A stretch of 64,000 bases of DNA. Origin: Forficula auricularia. Its lineage: Eukaryota; Arthropoda; Insecta; Dermaptera; Forficulidae. Below, in pieces: positions 47,925 through 59,377 of this stretch. The position numbers and the translations under genes were made by a program. Position 1 is the stretch's first letter. Each line of letters opens with the position of its first letter. The DNA lies in contig JALMQS010000225.1 of NCBI GenBank assembly GCA_024734495.1, positions 19,599,573 to 19,663,572 of the forward strand, written 5' to 3'. The notes under the pieces are model-generated. The model was not told where the DNA came from. It did no database searches and was given only the letters and a program-made list of their open reading frames with translations.

Positions 47925-48645
47925 GGTTGCCTGTAAAGTCGGTATACGGGCGAGACGTGACAACGACTTTGAGTGGTAAAAGATATTTTAATGTGAATAT
48001 TCATTCGTATAGTAGGAGAAGGATGATAATAATGGTTAGTTTAAAACATTTATTATGAATTATATTTGAAACATTAATTTATACAAGTATCTGAGCTATA
48101 TTAACAAATTTTATTTTACCTTTGCACATACATACGTATTTATATACAAATATACATACAATAACTTGCAATACATTTGCGTTCTACTACGTTAAAAGGA
48201 ACAACCATTGACTTGACATTTTCTAGGCACATTACAGCAGAAACACTTCCTTTCATTTCATATTTCTCCTATCATCGCCCCTATCCTCTACAAAATCACA
48301 CAGATAGGAACAAGTTAAGTTGTAGTAAACGCTGTTTCATTGTACGCAAATGTATTGCAAGTTATTGTATGTATATTTGTATATAAATACGTATGTATGT
48401 GTAGGTAAAAAATAAAATTTTGTTAATATGAAATTCAGTGCGAGATTCTTTGTATAAATTAATGTTTTAAATATAATTCTTTGTATAAATAAATGTTTTG
48501 AATTGTTACTGTTATTTCATCCTTCTTCCTACTATACGAATGAATATTCACATTAAAATATTTACCACTCAAAGTCGTTCGTCACTGCAAAACTTTCGCC
48601 CGTATACCGACTTTACAGGCAACCATTTTTTTAGATTATTTTATT
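47925..48645. mobile_element. 720-bp palindromic TIR element (arms about 270 bp)
   Basis: Outer ends aaaatggttgcctgtaaagt (left) and actttacaggcaaccatttt (right). Inner arms include acatacgtatttatatacaa and complement. The central loop (about 48178-48345) is unique. No ORF. Non-autonomous. Confidence 0.8.
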
Positions 48646-49049
48646 ATCCGGGCTGATTAATATTTAAAATAAAAAATCAATATACACATATTTTCCTATA
48701 CTATAGTGTATTGAAATAGCTTGGGTAAGAACAAATAAGGAATTCAACAAAAAAAGGAATTTAAGAATGTAGCAAGAAATACAACTCACCGTGCAAACAA
48801 ACATACTGCCCAAAATGGGGGGGAGGGGGTGTAGGGTCAAAAAATGAAAATATAGGCTCTTGTACCAAACTCAACCAAATTTTGTATACATAATCAGTGG
48901 GACTCCAGGAGTATTAAAATGCAAAAACTAACCCCCCCTTCTCCAACATGATTATAAATAATTTGATTAAATATTAAATATAAGTGAGGGGCCAGGTTGT
49001 ATGGTAAAGTCAAGATGATGGCCACATCAGAACACGTCAGCTTATTTTT

Positions 49050-49460
49050 ACTTTCCATTTATATTCTATAGAATATAATGGGAGAGTATTGCGATGCCCT
49101 GTCTGGGTCCTGATCTGAGAGCTTGTATCTCAGAGATACAATAAGTTAATTTCATTTTGTAACTTCTAGGTGGAAGGAATCGTTGCCCTTAATAGTTGGA
49201 AATCGGATTTAGGACATAAAGGGATTTAGGACATGTGGTCCCCAGAGGCCAAAAAGGCGTCCAAAATCCTTTGGTCAGTGCGTATGTACGTATGTACCCC
49301 CACTGCGTTTCGCAACCATAAGTCTCAGAGCTACGAAATTCGAAACTTAAGCTTGATATAGGCTAGAAGGAGTAGATCAAGCTTTTTGTTGAAATCGGAA
49401 GACCGGAAGTAGACATTTACATGAAATTGAAAAGTTTTTGTTTTGCCGAGAGTAGCAGAG
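49050..49460. other. Gene-free sequence
   Basis: Unremarkable mixed-composition DNA. A possible exon-like patch at 49085-49330 has moderate GC but no open frame of note. Confidence 0.35.
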
Positions 49461-49906
49461 TTGTTGATTCACAAAGAGAAACAAAGAGGTTCTCTGTTTG
49501 AACAATCAAATAGAATTATCGAATAGTAATCTGCTTAAGATGTTTGCTAACAAAAGATAAAAGAAAAAAGGAAAAAACCCTTCTTTTGTCAGCCTTTCTA
49601 AGGAGAAAGGAGAAAGGGAAACATATTGTTATATTTGAATGTGAACCCAGATAGAATGTCTTTATTAGTTCTTAGCCCTCCAGCAGTGACGAAGGAACAC
49701 CAAGTTTTCAATATCCATATGATATTGACTCGATGAAAAACATTTATAATTGAAGGAAGACTGATGATGAAGACCAAGTCTTCGAAACTATAGTCTCAAA
49801 CAAATAAATAATATATATACAGATATATCATCTCGATATATATGTGTGTTTGTTTATTTGCATCAAGCAGAGGACAACCTCTTTGTTTCTCTTTGTGAAT
49901 TTACAT
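49461..49906. mobile_element. Penelope-type foldback unit with hammerhead
   Basis: Arms attcacaaagagaaacaaag (about 49470) and ctttgtttctctttgtgaat (about 49885-49904) enclose about 370 bp carrying the hammerhead at 49752-49800. Preceded by ttttgccgagagtagcagag, which also occurs at 62190. Confidence 0.65.
49752..49800 (+). ncRNA. Hammerhead ribozyme candidate (Penelope type)
   Basis: CTGATGA (49761-49767), T, stem II GAAGAC/GTCTTC with loop CAA, GAAA (49784-49787), CTATA, GTC (49793-49795). Stem III would be ACT/AGT, as short as in PLE hammerheads, which act as dimers. Stem I is weak in the flanks. Confidence 0.62.
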
Positions 49907-50527
49907 GAAAGATTTTTTTTTTCATTTTCTCAAAAAAGGCTCCAACGATTTTTTTTTTAAAAATTAGTGTATTTATCAAGTGTTATGAGTTATTAGTTGT
50001 GTCAAATTTTTAAGAAAATCGTCGGAGCCGTTTTTGAGTAAATAAAAAAAAACGAAATAAAGGAAGGGGGTGTAAATTGGTAGTGACGCGTGAACTTCAA
50101 ATAAATGAAAATGTGAAAGTTGTGTGGTGAACACACCAGTTGATTTCTCTCATGGCATGGCAAGTGAGTGATGGCGACTTGGCAACGTCGCACTAAAATC
50201 ACTCAATTTTTCCATATCTAAAAATCTTTTGCAGCTGGTGCATTTCTGATTTTTAGCTAATTCTCTAAACATAACTATACTGTTCTCATCTGGAATTTCG
50301 CATTGAGCTGTTTCATGAAGTGTTTTTTTTTTATTCTTTGTCTTTTAGCGTTCGTTAGAATTCAATGTTGCCAGATCAAAGAAAAGACACAGTGAAAATA
50401 TGTTTGCCTTTCTGCACATGTGAGAGTAGGGGAAAGAGCGAACTGCATCTGAGCTATATTAGGGAACGTCCTTAAGAACAAATACATAAATTTAGAACCC
50501 ACTAAAAGAATTATTTTGTTAACTTAC
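49906..50527 (-). other. Intronic or intergenic AT-rich sequence downstream of the 14-3-3 exon
   Basis: Would be the intron 3' of the 14-3-3 exon on the minus strand. No further 14-3-3 exon was found in it or elsewhere in the window. Confidence 0.45.
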
Positions 50528-50772
50528 AAGGACGTCGTAACAGATCTCTCGAAGTTCTTTTTCTACTTTCTCGCGGTATTCTTTTGCCATTTGCTGCTTG
50601 CGTTCTGATCCTTCTGTCTTCTGCTCAATGCTAGAAATTACTCGCCATGAAGATCTTCGGGCGCCTACTACATTCTTATATGCCACCGAGAGCAAATTAC
50701 GCTCCTCGTTGCTTAATTCGAATCCTGTTTCGGTGACTGATTTCATTGCGGCTGCCATATCATCCATCGTAC
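50528..50772 (-). CDS. 14-3-3zeta: 14-3-3 zeta, internal exon
   Basis: 14-3-3 zeta is a cytosolic dimeric adaptor that binds phospho-Ser/Thr motifs in signalling partners. The exon has acceptor ttatttctcag before 50772 and donor |gtaagt after 50528. It encodes [55 protein letters not shown] and [12 protein letters not shown]: the segment from the end of helix 1 through helices 2-4, including the Lys and Arg ([11 protein letters not shown]) of the phosphate-binding pocket. Sequence is zeta type, not epsilon. The exon's 5' bases read T-M-DDM where most orthologues have Y-DDM; an upstream exon ending in C would give R-T-M-DDM, a one-residue oddity or an indel. Splice sites on both sides argue against a processed pseudogene. 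Other exons are not visible, so introns must be long or the gene is fragmentary here. Confidence 0.93.
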
Positions 50773-51340
50773 CTGAGAAATAAAAAATAAAAAAATTATA
50801 AGAAAAATAAGCAAGCGTTATATTAAGAAATATTTTTAACATACAAAAAATATACGTTAAGGAATTTGATGATAATTATCAAAAATGTTTCATTTTAAAC
50901 AAATACATTTTAATTATGGGGATAGGGTTAAAAAATATTTAAAAGCTACAAGTTAGGATGAATTATTACGTACTAAAAAGAAGGATATAATGATGGAGCT
51001 TTGGGAATATTTATTCTGGATATTGAAGTTATTTTCGGGGTGCAAGCCTTGTTTTGGAAAAATTAAAAAAAAAATTTACCTCAGATATAAGGATGTTATG
51101 TACAAGTAGTAAAAATTAAATAATAAAATGAATATAATGAATTATGTCTTTAAAGACAAATTTTACAATATTAATATGTAATAAGGTATAAATAAATTCA
51201 ATTTATATTTTTATCATAATGATAAAAAAATTCTAAGCCAGTTGAATTGATTATATATAGTACTAGGGGTGGGCAAACATGAGGCCAGAGAATGCCGCAA
51301 TCTGGGTTTTTAGAATTAAATTAGGTTGGAGTTGGTGGTG
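50773..51340 (-). other. Intronic AT-rich sequence upstream of the 14-3-3 exon
   Basis: No first coding exon of 14-3-3 is visible in this stretch. No other feature. Confidence 0.4.
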
Positions 51341-51432
51341 TTTCACAAGGAGAAAATAATTAAAATACACAGATTTTTTTAAGTTTACTCTATATATTTC
51401 GAGCTCTTAACTCATCGTCAGGAGAACATTGA
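51341..51432 (-). mobile_element. Half of a Penelope-type unit with hammerhead
   Basis: Similar in layout to the left arm of the 39.0-kb palindrome (ggtgtttcacaagg, then tatatatttcga), but no opposite arm was found. Confidence 0.5.
51385..51428 (-). ncRNA. Hammerhead ribozyme candidate (Penelope type)
   Basis: Minus strand: CTGACGA (51421-51415), T, stem II GAGTT/AGCTC, GAAA (51400-51397), TATATAG. The NUH cleavage triplet is uncertain. Confidence 0.5.
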
Positions 51433-53747
51433 CTGAAGATAAAATAAAATGATAAACAGAATTTATTTAATATGATGGACAGTTATTTGTGAGTTTGTGT
51501 AGGTATGAATGAATTATCAGAGAATGGGATGGTCTCAAAGTGGGAAAACCGAATAAACAGGTGAAGCGAACAAGCCCTAAGCTGGGAATAAAGAAAAGGG
51601 TATTTATACTTGGAAGGTGCAGTTATTATGTATGTACCGTAAAGGGAGCAGTGAACAATACAATGTGATGTGCAGGTGATAGTGAAATTTTTTTTTAATT
51701 CAAATTAAATATCATTGATTAAAATACCAATAATTGATATTATTAATATTAATTGATATTATTAGTATTAATTAATAATAATTATTATTATTGTTGTCTG
51801 AAAGGGCCTCCAGCACTACCTTTTAGCCCTTTCATCCTCTCTTATTATGGTCTCATGATTAGGTAACTAGTAATTCGTGACATACATAACAATGCGTAAA
51901 AGTCAAGTTTTAGGAAAATAATTTCAACTAAAAATGTGAAATAAATGAATATAGATGGACAAGTAAAATGAAAAACATGCGTTTTAATTGAAGTTACTAA
52001 TATATTCTCGACACATTTAATACATTGATGATGTTGAACTTGGCAGCACATTAGATTTCACTACTTTTTTTGGCAAACGGTTTTTATTAATCGAACTTGG
52101 CCTTTTTTTACACAAGTGTTTTTGTTGAGATTTCACTTCTTTTTGTAAGTTGAATGGGAATTTAGCCTGCAAGATTCACGCATTTATTTTAAAAAAGGCT
52201 GATGAAGATCTTTTTCGATTTCTCACTTTATTAGTGATTCAAGTTATTACACTATGTCAAATTCGAAGTCGGTTAAAAAACTAGAAAACATGCTTCTAAA
52301 ATGTAAAAATAATGTAAAAGTTAATCAAAAAGCGTGGGGAGCAGAAACATGTACTTTTAATTAATTTCGACAAAGTGTCCCCCCACGCTTTTTGATTAAT
52401 TATTACATTATTTTGAACTTTTTAAAAGTATGTTTTCTACTTTTTTAAAATATAATTTAATTTTTTACTTTTTAGTCTTAATTATTTTTATAGAGAAATG
52501 TTAGCGGAATTTAACAGAACAAAAGTCACATTGATACATACATACATACATACATGCAGGTGAAGCTAATATAAAGCGTGTAAAAACAAATTTTAATAAT
52601 ATCGAATCATCAACATATTGTAAATAAAACACCAAGCCCAGAGGTTCCACGTTAAATTTTCGTATTACTACATATTTCAGCAACAATTGGACTTAAGGAT
52701 CCTCAACTGGAAATAAATTTTGCCACGAAAACTAAAATAATTCTTATACTTATAGGCAAATACGTATTTAAAGTTTCTTTGAATTTACCTAAAGGCAGGA
52801 ACAAAGTAAATTCACATAACATATTTCACCCCTATAGTCCTCAACTTAAAAATGTTCTTTTAAATGAGTGTTTTTTTTTATTCTTAATATATTGAGATAA
52901 GCCTTTTATATGTATATATGGAAAAGAGATTATCTTAAATTTTCTTTATTATTAATTCCAATAAGATTAGCTAAAGAAGCAAAGAAAAAATTCTAAAGTT
53001 AATAAAAAATTTCCAAAAATTGGGCATTGATAAAACTTAGAATTTCTCCGAAAACGTTTGAATATTTAACAAATGTATTGAAATTGTTTTTATAAAAGAA
53101 CTATATTTATTTAATACAATATAAATAGAATATTTAGAATCAATAGAATATTTAAAGATAATAAAAAATATATATTTTTGAGATTTCGACATAAATTTTT
53201 TATTAATAAATAAATAAATAAATAGAGCTGTCTTATGAAAACAATATCAAAAAGGTTGATTAAATAACAAAATGTTTATGGAGAAATTATTCCTTTAGAA
53301 ATGAAAACATGGAAAAAATTTTAGTTGCTTTAAGAAGGATTTCGTTATCTCACGAAACGTTTGGATATTATTAATAATCCTTTATGACATAATTTTCATA
53401 AAAGAAAGGTAAAGATTTAATAAAATATTGAATTATTTTTTAAACATATCTTTTTACTTCGAAGCAATGGTAAACTATCTTATCTTATCTTATCTTATTA
53501 AACGAGCAAAAAGATTTTATATATTTGTTTGTATCTTATTTCTATTTTGAAAACGGCGCTACAGATTTTGATAAATCAAAATCTATTAACAAGTTTTGAG
53601 GATGAGAAAACGATCTGGCTAGGTCTGGACCTCGACAAATTTCATCTTAATTGATCTTTTCTTAATTAAAGTAATTATTGATAGATGAAAATCTCAATAA
53701 AAAAAGTTCATTTAATTTTTTTCAATTATCTTTTATTTATTAATTGG

Positions 53748-53783
<36 letters not shown>

Positions 53784-53800
53784 CTGTGGGCCACTAGAAA
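51433..53800. other. Gene-free AT-rich stretch with small repeats
   Basis: Includes a foldback around 52315-52405 (aatcaaaaagcgtgggg and complement), a fragment at 52030-52150 related to the 63.6-kb repeat (gcacattagatttca.tactttt), a (catacata) run at 52540, a (tcttat)n run near 53470-53500 and a (ta)n run at 53753-53780. No gene. Confidence 0.4.
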
Positions 53801-54045
53801 ATTAGAAATTCAAAAACTGGGGGTGGGTGGTGCAGGAGGTGGGGTGCGGGGTTGGTGGAGTGACGAGTTCGGAGTCCAGGGGGTGGCGGGGGTCCAGGGC
53901 GTAGCGGGGCTGGTATAGAGGTGGGGTGGTTTTTATCAGAATTTTAAATTAAAAATAATATTAATATATAACTTTTAACAGAATCAAAAAGTTGCCGAGC
54001 ATCGCTCGGCGGCTATGCTCGGCGGCTCTAGGTACTAGTATTTAC
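53801..54045 (+). repeat. G-rich patch followed by a Helitron-like 3' end
   Basis: 53810-53930 is strongly G-rich on the plus strand (gggggtggcgggggtcc-like). 53995-54040 contains gccgagcatcgctcggcggc, a hairpin, then ctaggtactagt. The same hairpin plus ggtact lies at 61757-61791. Such a hairpin near a short fixed terminus resembles Helitron 3' ends, but the 5' end is undefined. Confidence 0.4.
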
Positions 54046-54089
54046 CATATAAGAAGTAGAATTAATAAATGGAATGAATATAAATAAAA

Positions 54090-54450
54090 TTATTGAGACT
54101 TTTTTATTACGGATTAAGTAAATGATAATTTAATAAACTTCCATTTTGTCAATTCCAAAAATGCTAATTATAATTAAATTGAATGAATTCGCACCGGCCA
54201 AATACTTACTAGTTATTATCGATCCTATCTATTGTAATATCACTTGGCACACCGGAATTTATTATTCACTATATTTAGACAAAATTGTATTATCAAATGC
54301 AAATAGTTTAATCATCAAAAAGGGATTAAAAATATAATTAATATGAATTAGAAATTATAATATAAACAGTTGTCAGATATTTAAGAAGCCAAATGTGAAA
54401 TTACTTCAACGCCATCTCTGCGGGCAAATTAGAACTAAATCGATGGGGGA
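54090..54450 (+). repeat. Dispersed repeat, copy 2 (copy 1 at 44685-45035)
   Basis: Colinear with 44.7 kb; see shared text there. The minus-strand partner is absent. Confidence 0.8.
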
Positions 54451-54879
54451 AAAAATTCAAAAATAAATTTTACTAATATTTGAAAAATAAACAAGTTTAA
54501 ATTAATAAACCTTTGTTTAAAAAAGTATAAAAAAATTTAATTTGGTTAAGTAATAAATATTATTTAATTATTAAAAAAAAAACATTGTATTTGTAGTGTT
54601 ATTTAGCCCCTTTAATGTACAATTTTAGAACAATTTAATTACACAAAAGTTACTTAATATAATACATAAAATAAAGTAAAAAAAAATGAGTAAAGGAATA
54701 AAAAAATATTAGAAATACATGAGATACAATAAATATTATTATAACAAGATCAGGAAAGGTATCAAGACCAAGAACAATAGTAGACATAGAAAGTATAAAA
54801 AGGGAGATGTTCTAGAAGTTAATAGAAATAATATTTATATTTAATCAATTGTTTGTTGTTATTTTGTAAAAATAGTTGT

Positions 54880-55165
54880 TTGTTGTTGAATCGTTCGTTA
54901 ATAAACAATATATTGAATAAGATCGTTCTTATTATTTCTAACTTATAAAACTTGACAAATGGAAACAAATATTTTTGGTGATGTTTATAAATTTAAATCC
55001 AGGAAAAAGGAAGGGTTGATTTCTATTTGCAGTCAGATTTAAATAAAATTGAAATTCGTGGAGGCCAGTTCATAAACAACAAAAGCCTTGCATGATGATA
55101 AGGCCCCACCCACACCTTCGAATCTAGAGACTCGAACCAACAAATTATATAAGAAAAACCTTATA
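54880..55165 (+). repeat. Dispersed repeat, copy 1 (copy 2 at 58730-58995)
   Basis: Shared: ttgttcttattatttctaac-like text, aggaaaaaggaagggttgat, gtggaggccagttcataaac and aaggccccacccacaccttc. Non-coding. Target or class unknown. Confidence 0.78.
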
Positions 55166-55499
55166 GTCGAATAATAGACTTTACCACATACCTAGGGGAA
55201 AAGAATCTATTTTTATAAATGATTATAACCCAACAATTCTGATTGCTTGGAATGGTAATGTATGGTAGATATTCAATATATCGAAGAAAAAGGCTATCCT
55301 GTTGAATCTTTTAATGATGTAAATTCTTCAAAATGCCTTGCAAGCAGACTATATCTATATCTTTAAAAAATCTGTAAAAAATGTACTTTTTATTGTTTTT
55401 TCTATTTTATTAAGGAGTGACCAGATAAAACTGCTTTGATTGTTTTTTTATACGATAATAAAATTGTTTAAAATAATAAAACTGCTTGATTATTTACAC

Positions 55500-55608
55500 T
55501 TTACTTCAAATTAAAATTAGACATACAATGAAAATGAAAAGGGGGCGATAGGTGTTAGTCAACCTAGAGAAAGGGGAGATGGGCCAGAAAAGGTTGGGAA
55601 CCACTGGC
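55500..55608 (-). mobile_element. hAT-type transposon terminus (solo)
   Basis: Minus strand begins CAGTGGTTCCCAACCTTTTC, a typical hAT terminal inverted repeat, and runs leftward through gccccctttcattttc. The opposite terminus was not found, so the left edge is arbitrary. Confidence 0.6.
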
Positions 55609-55869
55609 TATAGATCAGGATACACTTAGACCCGCTATGTCAGGAGCTCGACTATTTTTCGTTTCTAGGTCAGCAGGGTTGGTTTTCTACCTGCTTTGTA
55701 CCGTGTTAAATTGGTAAGTATTACTGGTTTGTTTCTCGATACACCGAGTTTGTTCTGTTAAATAAAATAAAATATTACATTTTTAATTGTTATTTGTTTG
55801 TTATATTTTATATTCTTGTTTTAATTTGTTATTATAATTAATAAACTTGCCCAATTGAGCTATTCCGAC

Positions 55870-56682
55870 CTGCAAGAACTATTCTCAAGTGACAAATGAT
55901 ATAAGATACTTTTGATTTCAAAAAGAGAAAAATTTTACGAAAGAGTGGGTTAAAGCATGCTCTAGAAAAGACAAATTTAATTTAGAAAATGGTAAGTAGT
56001 ATATCGAGAAAACAATCTCAATTTATTTCTAACTTTAAAGTACAATATATTAAATGATGATTTGATATTTAATATTCTTTTTAGGACGAATTTGGTCCAT
56101 TCACTTTGCACCAGACTGCATTGAAATTCCTTTAAGAAAGAGATTGCTAAATTATAGAGTAACAAAATCCAGAATTCTTAAAAATGATGCAGTACCAACA
56201 TTAAATATTACGAAAAATCACCTATTGTTTCTGAACAAATTTCGTCAAGATCCGTTCGTATGGCAAAAAAAATCCGAACTGCATATATTGCAGACACTAA
56301 TGGTGAAGCTGCCGAAAATAGTATTGTAATGGATTATATGTTTATTGAGCCTGACGAATCAGATTATATGAAGTTACTGCAAATCATAAATTATTACAAA
56401 CTTTTGAAATAAAAGTAATGATTCAGGAGGATATTTTAATATACATAGCTGGATATGTTGCTCATAGATTTAGAGGAAAATATGATTTAGGATTGGAAAC
56501 AAAAACTATAGAAATAGATGAATCGTCTCAAAATTGGCTAACTTTTATATCAAGAGGAAATCTGTTATATCCAAATGAAAATATGCTACAGCCAAGTTAA
56601 ATTACTAGAGAATGAATTTAATAATATGGACGGGGAAGACCTGTCAAGTGGAAATAATTTATTTGAAAAAACGAAAGACTAA
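55870..56682 (+). pseudogene. THAP-domain, P-type transposase remnant with an intron
   Basis: P-superfamily/THAP9-like transposases bind DNA through an N-terminal THAP zinc finger. Exon 1 (about 55870-55991): CKNYSQVTNDIRYF, a stop, then FQKEKNFTKEWVKACSRKDK; donor g|gtaagt. Exon 2 from 56085 (after tttttag) reads RIWSIHFAPDC...NDAVPTLNI, with the HF and AVPT landmarks of THAP. The zinc Cys before xxHF is changed to Trp, and the exon 1 stop plus a stop at 56327 break the frame. Next, codons 56418-56600 read IYIAGYVAHRFRGKY and WLTFISRGNLLYP, the conserved C-terminal block, and after another shift NEFNNMDGEDL to 56682. The central catalytic region is deleted. Inactive. Confidence 0.65.
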
Positions 56683-57446
56683 AAATATAATTCCATTTGA
56701 AGTACTCCTTTGTTTATGAACAAGAACCTAATACATTAGACTGAGAGATATTAATCGTAAGCTAAGTTTTGGAAACTCCAAAAGAAAGATGAACAGAAAA
56801 ATATCGAAATTTACTAATTGTAAAATAAAATAATAAAATGTACCTTTTGTTAAAATGTTTTATTTAAGTGTACAATTTTTTTCATGAATGTTATAGTAAA
56901 ATTTAATGTGGGGTTAAAACATTATCAAAAATTTGTTATATTTTTATTGAATTAAAATATTTGTTGCATACATTTTACATTAATAAAGATTTATATTTAC
57001 TCTTGATTCGATTCCTTTTATTTTAAAAATTTAATGATTTATTAATCTAATATTAAACTTTCGTCTTACATAAATTTATAAGATTAAATATAACCTATAT
57101 CTCTAAATTTATAGCAATCGATCGACACCTAAATTATCAGAAACGGCTTGGCCGTTTGAAAAATAAACACGTAAATAATATAGTGGTCGTCAGGGTAAGT
57201 AAATTTTCAATCCTGGCGACATCACAAGAGCAACAAAGACAGAAAACTACCAGGTCTAAGTGTATCGTGGTATAGATCATTAATTAATAAAGAAAAAAAA
57301 TATAATCAAAAAACTTTACTACCTTTAACCTCTTAAAATGAAGAGGGGAAATGTATGGTTGTAAATTAAACCTCCACAAAATAAATAGATTAATAAAAAT
57401 AAAGGCCAAATATTAGCTCACAAAAAGAAGAGAAATCTAAACCAAA
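56683..57446. other. Gene-free AT-rich sequence
   Basis: Follows the THAP pseudogene. Possible aataaa signals near 56830 and 56985. Nothing else supported. Confidence 0.4.
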
Positions 57447-58632
57447 TTCTGTGAAAAAACAGGACAAGTTGGACAAAGTAGTGAAATCCAGGGGGGGGGC
57501 AGCCAAGTTAAATTCGCTAAGAATAATTAAGTTGAGAAAATAGTAAATTCAATTAAAATGCATTCTTTCCATTTTGAATGACAATCTAAATTTCTAATTT
57601 AAATTATTTTCTCTGAAACTTGGCTGTTCACGAATTATGCCGTTATAGTAAATGAAGTAAATTCGTGAACAGCCAAGTTTCAGAGAAAATAATTTAAATT
57701 CAAAATTTAGAATCTATGAATTCAGATTGTCATTGAAAATGGAAAGAATGCATTTTAATTCAATTTAATTATTCTTTAATTAAATTAATCTTTAAGAAAT
57801 TCAAAGATATTTTTATAAAGCGAAATTTTAGAGAATACTTAGCCAGACTACCGTTTTATAAGAACCATTGAGGTCCAGCTGATTCTCCATCCTGAACCAA
57901 GAGAGCGAAAAAGATATGGTCCATCTAGGTGTTACCCGGTATCAATCCGCGTATAGCCCGCATGATACCCCACCACGGACCACCTAGAGGGACATGGCAT
58001 CTCAAGTTCTCAGTATATTACTCTCGATCCAGACGCTTTTTACAAGTCTATTCTTACATAGAGAGATGATACAAATTAATTTAGAATTTCGCGGAGTAGA
58101 TTCGCGAGCAAATCTACTAAACGGAATTTTTAACAAACTATAAATAAATTTGTTTTTCTAGTATATTTATACAAATATAGAAATTATCAAATTAATTAAA
58201 TTAATCTTTAAGAAATTCAAAGATATTTTTATAAAGCGAAATTTTGTGTGTATCATGCGGGCTATACGCGGATTGATACCGGGTAACACCTAGATGGACC
58301 ATATCTTTTTTCGCTCTCTTGGTTCAGGATGGAGAATCAGCTGGACCTCAATGGTTCTTATAAAACGGTAGTCTGGCTAAGTATTCTCTAAAATTTCGCT
58401 TTATAAAAATATCTTTGAATTTCTTAAAGATTAATTTAATTAATTTGATAATTTCTATATTTGTATAAATATACTAGAAAAACAAATTTATTTATAATTT
58501 GTTAAAAATTCCGTTTAGTAGATTTGCTCGCGAATCTACTCCGCGGAATTTTAAATTAATTTTAATTATTCTTAGCGAATTTAACTTGGCTTTCACTACT
58601 TTTTCCAACTTGTCCTGTTTTTTCACAGAATG
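57447..58632. mobile_element. 1.19-kb element of nested palindromes
   Basis: Outer inverted ends ctgtgaaaaaacaggacaag and cttgtcctgttttttcacag. Inside are two further palindromes: 57500-57790 (gaaacttggctgttcacgaa and complement) and about 57760-58470 (gtgttacccggtatcaatcc and ggattgataccgggtaacac). A related but shorter unit lies at 63300-63680. No ORF. Confidence 0.8.
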
Positions 58633-58729
58633 TTTTGGTTGAGATGAAGTTATTAGTAATATTTATTTGCACTTTCAATTAAAAGTAATATTTATATTTA
58701 ATTATTTGTTTGTAGTTATTTTGTAAAAA

Positions 58730-58995
58730 TAGTTGTTTGTTGTTTACTCGTTAATAATAAATATTATCTGGGACAAGATTGTTCTTATTATTTCTAACTT
58801 ATATGACAAATGGAAAAAAATATTTTTGGTTATGTTTATAAATTTAAATCGAGGAAAAAGGAAGGGTTGATTTCTATTTGCAGTCAGGTTTAAATAAAAT
58901 TGAAATTAGTGGAGGCCAGTTCATAAACAAGAAAAGCCTTGCATTATGATAAGGCCCCACCCACACCTTCGAATCTAGTCTCGAACCAATAAATT
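58730..58995 (+). repeat. Dispersed repeat, copy 2 (copy 1 at 54880-55165)
   Basis: Colinear copy with a few per cent divergence by eye. It directly abuts the nested-palindrome element on its left. Confidence 0.78.
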
Positions 58996-59035
58996 ATTTA
59001 TTGGTTGGAGACTGTGTAAATTCGAAAGTGTTTTG

Positions 59036-59300
59036 TATATATCGTCGGCTTAGAGTGTAAACCTGTTAACTCCATTTCTTATAATATATGACATATATTA
59101 ATATCGTTCGAAAAAAAAGAGATGCAGCATCGTCCAAGTAAAACTGCTACTTAAAATTACGATCTAAGTTGTAGAAAAAAAATGTGAAAAATGGTTTTTT
59201 TCCCATAACAATATTAAATTAAATTTTGTTTGTTTTTTCTCTGCCTTGTAAAATTTCCTTGTTGTGAGTTAGCAGGTTTACACTCTAAGGCGACGATTTA
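59036..59300 (+). repeat. Intact TIR (MITE-like) element
   Basis: About 265 bp with inverted ends tcggcttagagtgtaaacct and aggtttacactctaagg. Serves as the empty-site reference for the split copy at 3182-5087. Non-coding. Confidence 0.8.
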
Positions 59301-59377
59301 GTTATTTAGCAAATGCATTTTTATATATCATATATGGTATATCTACCTAAATATATATATATATAGATGGCTCATCT

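Larger units (their letters stand above)
45932..49049. mobile_element. 3.1-kb element with about 230-bp terminal inverted repeats
   Basis: Left end aaataagctgacgtgttctg (45932) and right end cagaacacgtcagcttattt (about 49030-49049) are inverted copies of the repeat also found solo at 187-525. A diverged extra copy lies at 46835-46900. The interior holds two small ORFs and a nested 720-bp palindrome. No transposase motif recognised. Could be a large non-autonomous TIR element or two repeats bracketing host DNA. Confidence 0.6.
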
